Assembly: GCA_002839605.1 (NCBI GenBank)
Contig: PGYK01000004.1
Span: forward strand, 1-64,000
Direction: 5' to 3'
Length of the DNA stretch: 64,000 nucleotides
Source of the DNA: Methanomicrobiales archaeon HGW-Methanomicrobiales-3
GTDB taxonomy: Archaea > Halobacteriota > Methanomicrobia > Methanomicrobiales > Methanospirillaceae
Positions 19,435-29,542 of this stretch are shown piece after piece. The notes under the pieces are model-generated. The model made no database searches and was not told the origin of the DNA. It saw nothing but the letters and a program-made list of their open reading frames with translations. A program made the position numbers and the translations under genes. Each line of letters starts with the position of its first letter. Position 1 is the stretch's first letter.

Positions 19435-20001
19435 ATGGCAAAATCAGCAAGTGAAAAAGAAGAGAAGGGCGTTCCTGCCAGACCCGTAAGTGCCGAACCC
19501 CATGAGCCGCCAGCATTGGCAGAAAGCAGGCACCAGTCCGGAAAACTCCAGGTTGTGGAGTTTCTCTTGGGAAAGGAGAATTATGCCGTGGACCTCTTCG
19601 ATGTCCGGGAGGTGGTGGAATATACCACCATCACCGAACTTCCCAACACACCGTCCTACATGAAAGGGATCATCGACCTGCGGGGAGAGATCACCACGAT
19701 TATCGATCTCAAGGAGCGCCTCAACATCCTTGAGAAGTCCAGCCAGCCCATCGAGAACAGCAGGATCATAGTCCTTGACGAGAAGATTACCAAAGCCAAG
19801 ACCGGAATCCTGGTCGATGATGTGCTCGCCGTATCAACGTTCGAGCGCGGAGATATCGATTCAACGTCTGCTTCCGGCGGTCGCGAAGACGCCGCCATTC
19901 TCGGTATCATTAAAAAGAAGATCAAAGACAAGGAGCACGAAAGGAACGAGCTCATCATCTGGATCGACATCCGCCACCTCCTGGTGGATATCGGACAGTG
20001 A
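19435..20001 (+). CDS. cheW: Chemotaxis coupling protein CheW (copy 2)
   Basis: 188 residues. A charged, Pro-rich tail (about 1-35) precedes a CheW domain (VVEFLLGKENYAVDLFDVRE, then YMKGIIDLRGEITTIIDLKE). It is very similar to the CheW at 22684 apart from the tail. It starts 20 bases after receptor 1 and precedes receptor 2. This gives a receptor-coupler alternation that suggests dedicated pairs made by tandem duplication. Confidence 0.94.
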   Translation: MAKSASEKEEKGVPARPVSAEPHEPPALAESRHQSGKLQVVEFLLGKENYAVDLFDVREVVEYTTITELPNTPSYMKGIIDLRGEITTIIDLKERLNILEKSSQPIENSRIIVLDEKITKAKTGILVDDVLAVSTFERGDIDSTSASGGREDAAILGIIKKKIKDKEHERNELIIWIDIRHLLVDIGQ

Positions 20002-20069
20002 TGATTTCACGCGTTCGGGATTCCTGCGTATTTCTGTGTGTATAAGTATCAAAAAAACAGGTGAAAAAA

Positions 20070-22661
20070 ATGACTGATATAATGGATCGATTCAACCGCA
20101 TGAAGATCGGGACCAAGATCCTGATCATCTGTCTCTTCCTTGTCATCGTACCCACCCTCCTCATCGGGAGTGTGGCGTACATCACGGCAAGCGCTGCGAT
20201 AAACGACCAGCTGGACATGACCCTGAATACCCAGGTCAATGATATCCGGGGCATGACCTCCAATTCCTATGACCTGTCAAAAACCAAACTGGACAGTGAC
20301 TTGAACCTTTTACGGAACCGGTACACCGCCTATGGTGCTCCCTCAATCTCGGGCGACAAGATTGCGTATGGCACCCAGGTTGTCAATGATAACTTCGACG
20401 TAGTGGATTCCATTGAATCCGACATGGGAAGCAAGGCAACGGTCTTCCAGAAGATCGGAAACCAGGCTATCCGCGTCTCCACCAACGTTGTTGGTGCTGA
20501 CGGGAAGCGTGCACTTGGTACCCCGGTGTCCGATGCCGTGTACGATGCGGTGATCAACAAGGGCCAGACCTATTACGGAATGGCAGATGTTGTCGGGAAG
20601 AAGATGGTCGTGGCCTACGAGCCCATCAAGAACGCCCGTGGCGAGATCATCGGTATCCTCTTCGTCGGCGTTCCCGAAGACAATGTCTATGGTCCGTTAA
20701 AAACACAGATCCTTGACACGAAGCTGGGCGAGCACGGGTATCTCTATGTCATGAACAGCAAGGGCGATCTGCTCATCCACCCGACTTCCCAGGGAACCAA
20801 TCTCGCAAACGAGGCATTCATCAAGGAGATGATCGCAAACAAGGACGCAGTCAAATCCGGCACCAAGCGCATGACCTACATCTGGGAAGGCAGGGACGCA
20901 GTCGCGTATTACACCTACTTCGCCCCCCTTGACTGGATCGTTGCGGCACGGGTCGATCCCACAGATTTCAGCGGGCCGGTCGATAACCTCCGAAATGCAA
21001 TCATCATCATCCTTGTCATCAGCATCGGTGCCGGCGCGTTCATCGCCCTCCGGTTCGGCAACTCGATCGCCCGTCGCATGGGTGACCTTGTGGAACTTGG
21101 CCGAAAAGTTATGGTCGGCGACTTTTCAGGAGCTGCCATGGAGATCGACAAGAATGACCGGATGGTGAGCGGAGGTGACGAGATTGGTGAAGTATCAGAA
21201 GCGTTCACCGGTGTTGTCAACAACATCCAGTTGTTCAGTGACGAGATCACGTCCATCAGCAACAATGCCGTCCAGGGCAAACTGACCGCCCGCGGCGATG
21301 CGGCAAAGTTCCAGGGTGGGTACGCCACCATGATCCAGGGCCTCAACAACACCATCAACGCGGTTGTCGGCCACCTCGACGCCATTCCCGTCCCGGCATT
21401 CATCATCAGCAAGGATTTCACGATCCTGTATGCCAACAAGGCATCGGCAACAATGGCCGGATCGAGCCCCAAAGAGATGCTCGGCCAGAAGTGTTACGAC
21501 CACTTCAAGACCGGCGAATGCCGCACACCAAAGTGTGCGTCCGGCCAGTGCATGATGTCCGGCAGGATGGCATCCTCCGAGACCCAGGCGCTCCCGAAGG
21601 GCAGACAGTATGATATTGCCTACTCCGGCGTGCCCATCCTTGACGCCAACGGTAACGCCATCGGCGCCATGGAGTTCTTCACGGATTTAACCGACATCCG
21701 CGAGGCTGCCCGGCAGGCACAGAAGAAGATCGATGATGCACTCAAATTCATCAATGGAGAAATGGGCAAGATCCAGGGCGGAACCGAACAAGCCAATGCC
21801 AATGTCGAGGAAGTCTCTGCCGGCGCAGGCCAGGTTGCCCGTAACGCCACCGCGGTCAGCGTGAATGTGGAGAAATCACTTGAATCGATCAACCAGGTCC
21901 AGAGTGCGATGGAAGACCTCTCGCGCACCATCCAGGACGTAGCCACCCGTGCTGAAGCTACGGCCAAGATCGTTCACGACACCTCGGATTACAGCCGCGA
22001 AGGAATGGAGCTTGCCCGCAGAACCGAGCAGGGTATGCAGGGCATCACCCGATCCTCCAATGACGTGAACCAGATCATCGGCGATATCAAAGGCCAGATG
22101 GACAAGATCTCCGAGATCGTGGATCTTATCACTGACCTTGCAAACCAGACCAACCTGCTGGCACTCAATGCCGCAATCGAAGCGGCCCGTGCCGGCGATG
22201 CAGGACGCGGGTTTGCCGTGGTCGCCTCCGAAGTGAAATCACTTGCCGTTGAGTCACGTGCATCAGCCGAACGGATCTCGGACATGATCGAGAACCTCCA
22301 GATCCAGACCAACAATGCCGTTGAAGCGGTCTCTGCATCCACCGCGGGTGTCAAAGAAGGCAGTGCCGCACTCGGAAACACGATTGCGAGTTTCACGAGG
22401 ATCGCCGACTCCATCGACCAGATCTCCCGCAATGTCGGGGACGTTGCCTCCGCAACCGAAGAGCAGGCAGCATCCGTTGAAGAGATCACTGCAAGCGTGA
22501 ACGAAGTGAACGGGCTTATGCAGAACACCGCTAAGGAGTCCACCGATGCCGCTGCCGCAAGCGAGGAGTCCTCGGCAGCCATCGAACAGATCAGCAAAGT
22601 TATCGGAAACGTCACCGAGGTTGTGGAGAGCGTCAAGACCGAGATCAACAACTTCAAGTAA
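20070..22661 (+). CDS. Methyl-accepting chemotaxis protein 2 with Cache and PAS domains
   Basis: 863 residues. Membrane helix about 17-38, a large extracellular Cache-type sensor (about 40-300; [22 protein letters not shown] is the Cache_2-like block), second helix, HAMP, then a cytoplasmic PAS domain (about 440-560, with Cys-rich [20 protein letters not shown]) and the signalling hairpin ([20 protein letters not shown]). The clustered cysteines in the PAS could bind a metal or sense redox. AGGTGA six bases before ATG at 20070 sets the start over an upstream GTG. Confidence 0.93.
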   Translation: MTDIMDRFNRMKIGTKILIICLFLVIVPTLLIGSVAYITASAAINDQLDMTLNTQVNDIRGMTSNSYDLSKTKLDSDLNLLRNRYTAYGAPSISGDKIAYGTQVVNDNFDVVDSIESDMGSKATVFQKIGNQAIRVSTNVVGADGKRALGTPVSDAVYDAVINKGQTYYGMADVVGKKMVVAYEPIKNARGEIIGILFVGVPEDNVYGPLKTQILDTKLGEHGYLYVMNSKGDLLIHPTSQGTNLANEAFIKEMIANKDAVKSGTKRMTYIWEGRDAVAYYTYFAPLDWIVAARVDPTDFSGPVDNLRNAIIIILVISIGAGAFIALRFGNSIARRMGDLVELGRKVMVGDFSGAAMEIDKNDRMVSGGDEIGEVSEAFTGVVNNIQLFSDEITSISNNAVQGKLTARGDAAKFQGGYATMIQGLNNTINAVVGHLDAIPVPAFIISKDFTILYANKASATMAGSSPKEMLGQKCYDHFKTGECRTPKCASGQCMMSGRMASSETQALPKGRQYDIAYSGVPILDANGNAIGAMEFFTDLTDIREAARQAQKKIDDALKFINGEMGKIQGGTEQANANVEEVSAGAGQVARNATAVSVNVEKSLESINQVQSAMEDLSRTIQDVATRAEATAKIVHDTSDYSREGMELARRTEQGMQGITRSSNDVNQIIGDIKGQMDKISEIVDLITDLANQTNLLALNAAIEAARAGDAGRGFAVVASEVKSLAVESRASAERISDMIENLQIQTNNAVEAVSASTAGVKEGSAALGNTIASFTRIADSIDQISRNVGDVASATEEQAASVEEITASVNEVNGLMQNTAKESTDAAAASEESSAAIEQISKVIGNVTEVVESVKTEINNFK

Positions 22662-22683
22662 CCGTCTGGAGGGCAAAATACGC

Positions 22684-23247
22684 ATGACTACCGAGACAAA
22701 AGAGGGGGAAATCGCGGGGGCACCATCCCCCATGAGCCACCCTCAGTCACAAAATGCAACCGGGATGAGAGCGTCCCAGAAGACCTTCCAGGTACTCGAG
22801 TTCCTTCTTGGAAAAGAACACTTTGCCATTGACCTGTTCGATGTCCGGGAAGTGGTGGAATACACCCCGATCACCCAACTTCCCAACACGGCCTCCTACA
22901 TGAAGGGTATCATCGATCTCCGTGGCGAGATCACGACCATCATCGACCTCAAGGACCGGTTGCATATTCCGCTCGATAAAACCAGAAAAGACGAGAACGG
23001 CCGCTTCATCGTTCTTGACGAGAAACTGACCGGGGTCAAGACCGGCATCCTTGTCGACGACGTACTGGCTGTTTCAACCTTTGAAGAAAAAGACGTTGAC
23101 GCGGCCTCAACTGCCGGCGCCGGTGACGATGAGGCCATCCTTGGCATCATCAAGAAGAAGACAAAGGACAAGGAGAACGAGGTGAGCGAACTGGTCATCT
23201 GGATCGATGTCCGCAAGACGCTCAGTATCATGGAGAAGAAAGAATAG
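22684..23247 (+). CDS. cheW: Chemotaxis coupling protein CheW (copy 3)
   Basis: 187 residues, closely similar to the CheW at 19435 over the whole domain (LEFLLGKEHFAIDLFDVREV; YMKGIIDLRGEITTIIDLK), but with a different tail of about 40 residues. GGAGG lies 12 bases before the ATG at 22684; the frame continues upstream only as an out-of-register shadow of the receptor. Likely paired with receptor 2 or 3. Confidence 0.94.
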   Translation: MTTETKEGEIAGAPSPMSHPQSQNATGMRASQKTFQVLEFLLGKEHFAIDLFDVREVVEYTPITQLPNTASYMKGIIDLRGEITTIIDLKDRLHIPLDKTRKDENGRFIVLDEKLTGVKTGILVDDVLAVSTFEEKDVDAASTAGAGDDEAILGIIKKKTKDKENEVSELVIWIDVRKTLSIMEKKE

Positions 23248-23339
23248 GAAAAATCAGGCGGAGGTGAGGGGAATTTTCCCTGATCCGCCGTGAAACCCCA
23301 TTAAGAATCCCACAATAATTTCCCCCAACCCCATTACCC

Positions 23340-25034
23340 ATGGAAAAAAACAGCAGGTTCGATCAAATGCAACAAATCGACAACATCCCTCTTGGAAAAA
23401 AGATTCTCGGATCCTACATCATCTTAGCCGCAATCTTTGCACTCATCGCGCTCGTTGGGTACAGCACCCTGAACACTACCGGTACTAACCTCCTAACGTT
23501 CTACATCCTGTGCGGAGCAGGCATCGTCGGATCGGCTGGCATCGGGATCCTGATGACAAACAGCATCATCAGTCCCATCGGGCGGATCTCTGCCAACATT
23601 CGCGAGATCCACTCAGGACATCTTGGCGAGCGGATCAATCTCGACCGCACCGACGAGATCGGGCAGATGGCAGATGAGATGGACAAGTTCTCAAACGATC
23701 TCCAGAAATACGTCATCGGTACCATGAAGATGATCGCTGACGGGGATTTGAGCCGCGATCTCAAGGTCCGTGATCCGAAGGATGAGATTGTCCCGGCGCT
23801 CATCAAGATGACTGGTACCCTGCGGGCACTCATAAACGAGTCGAACAAACTCTCCATTGCCGCAGTTGAAGGAAAACTCTCCGTTCGCGGGGATGCAGAC
23901 AAGTTCAAAGGCGGGTACTGGGAGATCATTGCCGGTATCAACAAGACCTTTGAGAACGTGGTCATCCCCCTCAACGAAGGCATGCGAATCTCGGCAGAGT
24001 ACGCAGCCGGTAACTTCACGGCACACTTTGACGAGAAGATCAAGATGCGGGGAGACTTCAAGACGTTCAAAGACTCGCTCAACCGGGTCGGTACTGACAT
24101 CTCCGCATCGATGATCTCCATCAACCAGCAGCTGACCAACCTTGCAGCAAACACTGAGGAGGCAAATGCCAGCATCCAGGAGGTATCAGCCGGTTCCAAC
24201 CAGTGCGCGATTAATGCATCATCGGTCAGCGAGAACGCCGAGAAGACCACCAAGGGCATGCACCAGGTACAGCAGGCAATGGACGATCTCTCCCGGGCAA
24301 TCCAGGAAGTGGCGCTCAAATCAGAATCCGTTGCCCAGCTGGTAACCGACACAACGTCCTACAGCAAGAACGGCATGGATCTTGCCCAAAAAACTGAAAC
24401 TGGCATGCAGGGGATCACCAAATCCTCAAACGAGGTTAACCAGATCATCGGTGATATCAAGAGCCAGATGGACAAGATCTCCGAGATCGTGGATCTCATC
24501 ACCGACCTTGCCAACCAGACCAACCTTCTGGCACTCAACGCGGCAATCGAAGCCGCCCGGGCAGGAGAAGCCGGCCGCGGGTTTGCCGTGGTTGCAACCG
24601 AGGTCAAATCGCTCGCTGTCGAATCACGGGCATCCGCAGAACGAATCTCAGAGATGATCGAGAACCTGCAGACCCAGACCAACAATGCCGTTGAAGCAGT
24701 GGCTGCCTCAAACCAGGGTGTCCGCGACGGCAGTCTTGCCCTCCAGGATACAATCTCGAGTTTTGGCAATATTGCCGGTTCGATTGACAAGATCAGCCAG
24801 AACGTGACCGAGGTTGCGGCAGCAGCAGAAGAGCAGGCGGCATCCATCGAAGAGGTTGCAGCAAGTCTGAGCGAGGTTATGAACCTTGTCGACAACAGCT
24901 CGCACGAGGCGCAGGACACGGCAGCTGCAATGGAGGAGTCGAGCGCAGCAGTTGACCAGATCACCCGCGTTGTCGGGAACATCAACGGGATTGCCGAGAA
25001 AGTATCCCAGGAAGTTTCAAAGTTCCGGTGCTGA
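23340..25034 (+). CDS. Methyl-accepting chemotaxis protein 3 without extracellular sensor domain
   Basis: 564 residues. Two membrane helices (about 20-42 and 52-75) are separated by only about ten residues, so there is no room for an outside ligand-binding domain. HAMP and HAMP-like repeats and a signalling hairpin ([20 protein letters not shown]) follow. It may sense membrane or cytoplasmic signals through the HAMP array. It is most like receptor 1 downstream of the membrane part and also ends Phe-Arg-Cys. No clear SD before the ATG. Confidence 0.92.
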   Translation: MEKNSRFDQMQQIDNIPLGKKILGSYIILAAIFALIALVGYSTLNTTGTNLLTFYILCGAGIVGSAGIGILMTNSIISPIGRISANIREIHSGHLGERINLDRTDEIGQMADEMDKFSNDLQKYVIGTMKMIADGDLSRDLKVRDPKDEIVPALIKMTGTLRALINESNKLSIAAVEGKLSVRGDADKFKGGYWEIIAGINKTFENVVIPLNEGMRISAEYAAGNFTAHFDEKIKMRGDFKTFKDSLNRVGTDISASMISINQQLTNLAANTEEANASIQEVSAGSNQCAINASSVSENAEKTTKGMHQVQQAMDDLSRAIQEVALKSESVAQLVTDTTSYSKNGMDLAQKTETGMQGITKSSNEVNQIIGDIKSQMDKISEIVDLITDLANQTNLLALNAAIEAARAGEAGRGFAVVATEVKSLAVESRASAERISEMIENLQTQTNNAVEAVAASNQGVRDGSLALQDTISSFGNIAGSIDKISQNVTEVAAAAEEQAASIEEVAASLSEVMNLVDNSSHEAQDTAAAMEESSAAVDQITRVVGNINGIAEKVSQEVSKFRC

Positions 25035-25105
25035 CCGGCACCCCCCGATCCCTGATCCAGGAGGGATCTGTCATCTTTTTTATCTTGTAACCACATCTTT
25101 TGTCT

Positions 25106-25462
25106 ATGTCTGCCTGGTACCGTGCTCCTGGCTTCTGGTGTACCCTGCTCGTCCTCATCCTGCTTGGCGCGGGATGCACCTCACCGGCAATCGGGGATGT
25201 AGCCTACACGAACGGCACGCTTCTTGTTCCGGTCACGGCAAGCTCTGGATCTGCCGATGCGTTCGTGCAGGTCACCGTGTACGAGATTACAGACCTTCAC
25301 CAGCAGGAGATGACGTTTCGGCAGGTGCCGGTCACCCTCCGACAGGGTGAGAACAAAATTTCTGTCCCGCTTGACCTTCCATCGGGCAGCTACAAACTCT
25401 ATATCTATATCCTGACTCCCGGAGATCGCCAGACTGCGACCATCCGGGACATCGTGGTGTGA
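25106..25462 (+). CDS. Small lipoprotein
   Basis: 118 residues. Signal segment FWCTLLVLILLGAGC has a lipobox (LGAGC) with the modified Cys near residue 21. The mature part is a single beta-sandwich-like domain rich in Val/Thr (TVYEITDLHQQEM..VPLDLPSGSYKLYIYIL). Function unknown. The start at 25106 follows a TTG that is in frame two codons earlier. It ends four bases before adenine deaminase, so co-transcription is likely. Confidence 0.75.
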   Translation: MSAWYRAPGFWCTLLVLILLGAGCTSPAIGDVAYTNGTLLVPVTASSGSADAFVQVTVYEITDLHQQEMTFRQVPVTLRQGENKISVPLDLPSGSYKLYIYILTPGDRQTATIRDIVV

Positions 25463-25466
25463 CAAC

Positions 25467-27131
25467 ATGCAACCTGATAGAGCGACACTGGTTCCGGCTG
25501 CGCGGGGCAAAACCCCGGCTGACCTGGTTTTGAAAAATGCGACCATCTTCAACCCGTTCACCTGCACGTGGGATACCGGCAACCTTGCGATAAAAGAAGG
25601 CATCGTTCTCGGTTGCGGGGAGTATACCGGAGCAGTTGAGGAGGATCTTACCGGCAAATATCTCGTGCCCGGTCTCATCGATTCCCATGTCCATATCGAG
25701 AGTTCGCTTCTTACCCCAAAAGAATACGCCCGTCTTGTGGCCCGGCACGGTACGACCACCGTGATCGCTGACCCGCACGAGATCGCAAATGTTGCCGGAA
25801 CCGCCGGAATAGAATTCATGCTCGCGGAACGGAAAGGTGCAGCAATCGATATCCAATACCTGCTCCCATCCTGTGTCCCGGCAACCCCGGCTGACATTGG
25901 CGGGGCAGAACTCAGTGAAAACGAACTTAGCGGTTTTATCGGCCGCGATGGCATCCTCGGGCTCGGGGAGATGATGAACTTCCCCGGTGTCCTTTCCGGG
26001 GATCCGGAGGTTACAAAAAAGATCGCCCTCTGCCCGCTCCGCGATGGCCATGCACCGTTCCTCACAGGCAACGACCTGAATGCCTACATCCTCGCCGGGC
26101 TCCAGAGCGATCACGAGTGCACGAACCTTGCCGAGGCTGAAGAGAAACTCAAAAAAGGGATGTACATCTACCTCCGCGAGGGCTCGACCGAGCGAAATAT
26201 CGAAGCACTCGCACCGCTCGTAACCCCGCTGACCGTCCCGCGCTGCTGTTTTGCAACCGACGACTGCCATGCCGACATGCTGATGAATGACGGCCACATC
26301 GACCGGTGCATCCGCCGCGCTGTTGCCTGCGGCATCCCGCCCGCGCTTGCCCTGCGAATGGCAACCCTCTCCGCCGCGGACCGGTTCGGGCTCACGGACC
26401 GGGGAGCACTCTCACCCGGACGGAGGGCAGACTTCTGCATCATCTCAGACCCGGCAACGTTTGTGGTTGAACGGACCTTTGTCTGCGGGAAGGAGGTCAC
26501 CCCCGCTGCCCCGGCCCGTCCTGCGCCCCTTTCGGTCCCGTTCCGGTGCACGGCCCCATCAGCCGGAGACCTCAAAATTGACGGCACCGGGTCCGCCCGG
26601 GTCATCGGCCTCATCCCGCACCAGATTGTAACCGAATCTTTGGTCCGGAACTGGACCGGGATGCGCCGGCCGGGGGAAGACCTCCAAAAGGTCGTGGTCT
26701 GCAACCGGTACGGTCGCGGCATCCGGGGCATCGGGCTGGTCCACGGTTTTGGTTTTCGAGACGGGGCGATAGCATCCAGCGTCGCGCACGACGCCCACAA
26801 CCTTGTTGCAACCGGCACCGATGACGATTGTATAACCCGGGCAATTGAGGAAGTGATCCGGATGCAGGGCGGAATGGCAGCAGTCTGCGGCCCGGAACTC
26901 ATAAGCCTGCCCCTTGACTGTGGCGGACTTATGTCATCCCTGCCGTACGAGGAGGTGGCTGGCCGGCTGCTTGCCATGCAAACAATAACCCGGAAAATCG
27001 GCGGGATAGATGACCCGTTCATGTACCTCTCGTTCCTCTCGCTGACGGTCATCCCTGCCCTTCGGATTACCGACCGGGGCGTCTTTGACGGCGCGGAATT
27101 CCGGGACGTGCCGCTCTTCATGCACCCCTGA
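25467..27131 (+). CDS. ade: Adenine deaminase
   Basis: 554 residues, full length for the Ade family of amidohydrolases, which turn adenine into hypoxanthine and ammonia in purine salvage. Metal-binding DSHVHIESS lies at 72-80, with H74 and H76, and GTTTVIADPHEIANV follows. FATDDCHADML in the middle carries the later ligands. The C-terminal domain (LVHGFGFRDGAIASSVAHD) is typical of the family. GGTGTGA precedes the ATG. Confidence 0.96.
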   Translation: MQPDRATLVPAARGKTPADLVLKNATIFNPFTCTWDTGNLAIKEGIVLGCGEYTGAVEEDLTGKYLVPGLIDSHVHIESSLLTPKEYARLVARHGTTTVIADPHEIANVAGTAGIEFMLAERKGAAIDIQYLLPSCVPATPADIGGAELSENELSGFIGRDGILGLGEMMNFPGVLSGDPEVTKKIALCPLRDGHAPFLTGNDLNAYILAGLQSDHECTNLAEAEEKLKKGMYIYLREGSTERNIEALAPLVTPLTVPRCCFATDDCHADMLMNDGHIDRCIRRAVACGIPPALALRMATLSAADRFGLTDRGALSPGRRADFCIISDPATFVVERTFVCGKEVTPAAPARPAPLSVPFRCTAPSAGDLKIDGTGSARVIGLIPHQIVTESLVRNWTGMRRPGEDLQKVVVCNRYGRGIRGIGLVHGFGFRDGAIASSVAHDAHNLVATGTDDDCITRAIEEVIRMQGGMAAVCGPELISLPLDCGGLMSSLPYEEVAGRLLAMQTITRKIGGIDDPFMYLSFLSLTVIPALRITDRGVFDGAEFRDVPLFMHP

Positions 27132-27137
27132 TTCCCG

Positions 27138-27272
27138 TTACGGGAACGCGAGGATCAAAAGAGCGCCGACTACCATCAGCCCGGCGCCGGCGAGCCTGCG
27201 CAGAATGGTGCGGCGTTCACCCCTCCAGAATTGCGCCTGAAGAGAAAACGGTGATCTGTTGCTTTCCTGCAT
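27138..27272 (-). CDS. 44-residue membrane-tail protein
   Basis: A complete small frame: M-QESNRSPFS..., with a basic middle (RGERRTILRRL) and a C-terminal hydrophobic helix (LAGAGLMVVGALLILAFP). The positive-inside charge pattern and tail-anchor shape argue for a real product. CGGTG lies directly before the ATG. It ends seven bases from the convergent adenine deaminase. No family known; expression is unproven. Confidence 0.5.
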   Translation of the reverse strand: MQESNRSPFSLQAQFWRGERRTILRRLAGAGLMVVGALLILAFP

Positions 27273-27324
27273 CACCGATTTGATAAGGAAAGGATCCATC
27301 ATTTTTCAAAAAGGGGAGAGGGGA

Positions 27325-27514
27325 GGCCCCCCTATGTCGCACAATGGTCGGGCTGCGGGTGCGATTGTGCCCCATATGGCCTCCATGCGGGACCCTAAAA
27401 TCAGGTGATTTCCCGGGATATTTTCACATAAACCGAATTGAGGCCGCCACGGGGGCGCCCCGCGGGGGTGGCGGCAGGTATCGCCTGCTTCAAGAGCACT
27501 CTTGGGGGCAGGGG
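27325..27514 (+). repeat. R1 dispersed repeat, copy B (both modules)
   Basis: Module 1 (27325-27420) includes CAATGGTCGGGCT, GTGCCCC-ATGG, GGGACCCT and GGTGATT. It matches the reverse complement of 34760-34852 block for block. Module 2 begins at 27436 with AATTGAGGCCGCC and matches copies A and C up to about 27486, then diverges. The same order of modules in B and C, in opposite orientation, shows this is one mobile or shared element. Confidence 0.7.
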
Positions 27515-27584
27515 TGGTAAGGTATGTGGGAAGTAATTTTTAAAAAGGAGGGTATCTCCCGAGCAATAAAAACGAAAATACGTT

Positions 27585-28130
27585 TCATGCACCACGAATC
27601 CACTCGCCGGTTGTCATCACCCGACTGAACCGCATCTGCTGGGTTATGAGGACAGCCCGGTGGAGATCTGCTGCATCGATCGATCCTGCTGTATTGGAGA
27701 TTGAAAGGGTGCCGGTTGCATCCGAGAGGAAATTGACCGCATACCCGCGGTGGAATGCCTGGCGTGCCGTGGTATCGCAGCACATCTGCGTCATGTACCC
27801 CGCAATGGTGACGGTTGTGATCCCGTTCTCTTTGAGCCAGCCGGCAAGAGCAGTTCCGGTGAAACTTCCCGGCAGGTGCTTTTCAAGTTCGATATCCGCG
27901 TGCCGGCTCCTGATCTCGTCATGCAGTTCCCAGCCGGGCGTGCCTTTCCTAAACGTCGGGGCATCGGGCGCGGGGTTCGTGTGCCGGATGACGGCAACCG
28001 GAATCCCTGACGCCTGGGCATGATCCATGGCTTTTTTGATATTCTCAAGACTGTTCTCAGGGTACGTGACCGGGAGTTTGCCGGTAAAATACTCGTTCTG
28101 GACGTCAATGACAAGAAGTGCCTGTTTCAT
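27585..28130 (-). CDS. Isochorismatase-like cysteine hydrolase
   Basis: 181 residues. The triad expected for this family is visible: Asp9 (LVIDVQNEY), Lys84 ([10 protein letters not shown]) and Cys117 ([15 protein letters not shown]). Members hydrolyse amides such as nicotinamide or isochorismate, and the substrate here is not evident. TGGAGA precedes the ATG. The ATG overlaps the stop of the GNAT gene upstream by four bases, indicating coupling. Confidence 0.92.
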   Translation of the reverse strand: MKQALLVIDVQNEYFTGKLPVTYPENSLENIKKAMDHAQASGIPVAVIRHTNPAPDAPTFRKGTPGWELHDEIRSRHADIELEKHLPGSFTGTALAGWLKENGITTVTIAGYMTQMCCDTTARQAFHRGYAVNFLSDATGTLSISNTAGSIDAADLHRAVLITQQMRFSRVMTTGEWIRGA

Positions 28131-28612
28131 GTGCGGGTCTCCAGGAAAAATGTCCGGCGGTCGATCTCCATCCGGAAAAACTCCACCGGTTTTCCCATAA
28201 TCTCTTCAATACATTCACCGGTTGCCTGGAAATTGTTTGCAGCATACAATGCTAATGCCCGGAGATTGTTCTTCCGCACGATGAGCCGGACGGATCGAAT
28301 GGTCATGTCGGCAAAACAGTATTCGAGCGTGCGGTGGAGGATAGTTTTACCCGAACCATTCCCGATCCGGGACGGGTGAAGGGCGATTCGGAACTCCGCA
28401 CTCCCGCGCCCGTCACCGGAAAGGATGGAAAAACCTGCAATTTCGCCAGCATCCATGGCGACAAGGATGGTGGACCGGGGTTTGTTCCGGTACTCGTCAA
28501 TCCAGCCACCCGCCCGCAGGCAGTAGTCAAGTTCAGAAAATTCCGCCGGGTAGGGGGGCCATGAACGGATGAGGGGGATATCGGTTTCCCGGAGCGGGCG
28601 AAGGGTGATCAT
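28127..28612 (-). CDS. GNAT family N-acetyltransferase
   Basis: About 161 residues. [18 protein letters not shown] opens a GNAT fold. The acetyl-CoA-binding loop is [10 protein letters not shown] and the motif B region is [19 protein letters not shown]. The frame extends 56 codons upstream, but that part reads through a low-complexity, non-conserved stretch, so I use the ATG at 28612. Overlaps the isochorismatase-like gene by four bases. Substrate unknown. Confidence 0.88.
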   Translation of the reverse strand: MITLRPLRETDIPLIRSWPPYPAEFSELDYCLRAGGWIDEYRNKPRSTILVAMDAGEIAGFSILSGDGRGSAEFRIALHPSRIGNGSGKTILHRTLEYCFADMTIRSVRLIVRKNNLRALALYAANNFQATGECIEEIMGKPVEFFRMEIDRRTFFLETRT

Positions 28613-28712
28613 ACGCAGAGGTACTTTTGGCGGTCCGGGCAAAAAAAGATGGAGCTTATAACTGATAAAACCCAAAAAAAACAAAAATTTATTCCGGGCC
28701 GGAACCGGCGCT

Positions 28713-29387
28713 TCACTCACCGGTACCGGGAATCGCACGAATCGTCCCGTATCCCTGCGATACCGACTGACCGATGCCAAGATAGTCCGGGATGCAGAGA
28801 TTGGTCCGGAATTTTCCCAGAAACACGATAACGTTCTCTCGGTCGATCCGCTCGCGTAAAAACTTCACCTTCGCCGTGCAGGTAACCGGTTCAGGGAGTT
28901 CGTAATCCAGGGACCTGGCAAGCGTGGTGAGATGGCGGGTAAGCAGGTCCTGCATGAAGGCGTCCCGCGCGGGTTTGCCGCTCAGGTCATAGAACTTTTT
29001 TGCATACTGCTGGTTCAAGGCAAGCCACGGGGTCAGGAACTCGTACTCGTGGATCCGGCCATCGATTCCGAAAACCTCGCGCCGTATCTCATGGTCGCGC
29101 GAGGTGATGGTGCACGGTATGTCGCCGGCCTCAAGCTGGGAATTTCCGCTCGTGACCTGCCAGAGAAAACCCGCACCCTGGCAGATCCCGATTGCCATGA
29201 GTTCGCCTTTCACCTGCTTGCACTGGAGTGCCGGGTACCGGTGGATGCTGTGCTCAGCAGAACCGGGAGGAAGCGCAGATGCCGGAAATTTTGCCAGCTG
29301 GCGGGTGAGTGCCGACCGGAAATCGGGAAGCATGAACCGGAGCGGATTTTCCGGTTCCAGCGTGAGCGTAAAGATGGGGAGGATCAT
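28713..29387 (-). CDS. Stand-alone Cas6b-like RAMP protein
   Basis: About 224 residues. The N-terminal strand-helix part (PIFTLTLEPENPLRFMLPD) leads to HSIHRYPALQCK (His46, His49). The C-terminus carries a Gly-rich loop GIGQSVSQGYGTI. This order resembles the Cas6b group of CRISPR RNA endonucleases described from Methanococcus, where N-terminal His residues do catalysis. Cas6 cuts CRISPR transcripts inside repeats. No CRISPR array or other intact cas gene lies nearby. Start at 29387 removes a GTG/TTG-type extension of 29 codons. Confidence 0.65.
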   Translation of the reverse strand: MILPIFTLTLEPENPLRFMLPDFRSALTRQLAKFPASALPPGSAEHSIHRYPALQCKQVKGELMAIGICQGAGFLWQVTSGNSQLEAGDIPCTITSRDHEIRREVFGIDGRIHEYEFLTPWLALNQQYAKKFYDLSGKPARDAFMQDLLTRHLTTLARSLDYELPEPVTCTAKVKFLRERIDRENVIVFLGKFRTNLCIPDYLGIGQSVSQGYGTIRAIPGTGE

Positions 29388-29542
29388 GGAGCTGCTCTCG
29401 TACAACAAGGGTCGTTTGGGGGAAATAAGTGCTCCGGAGAGCGGGGGTGCGGGACGGATTTGGACCGTATCCAAAAACCGCTGAGGGCACGACCATAGTA
29501 TTCGGTTCGGGTCTCATCCCCCCCGGATTGGAGATACGCTGA

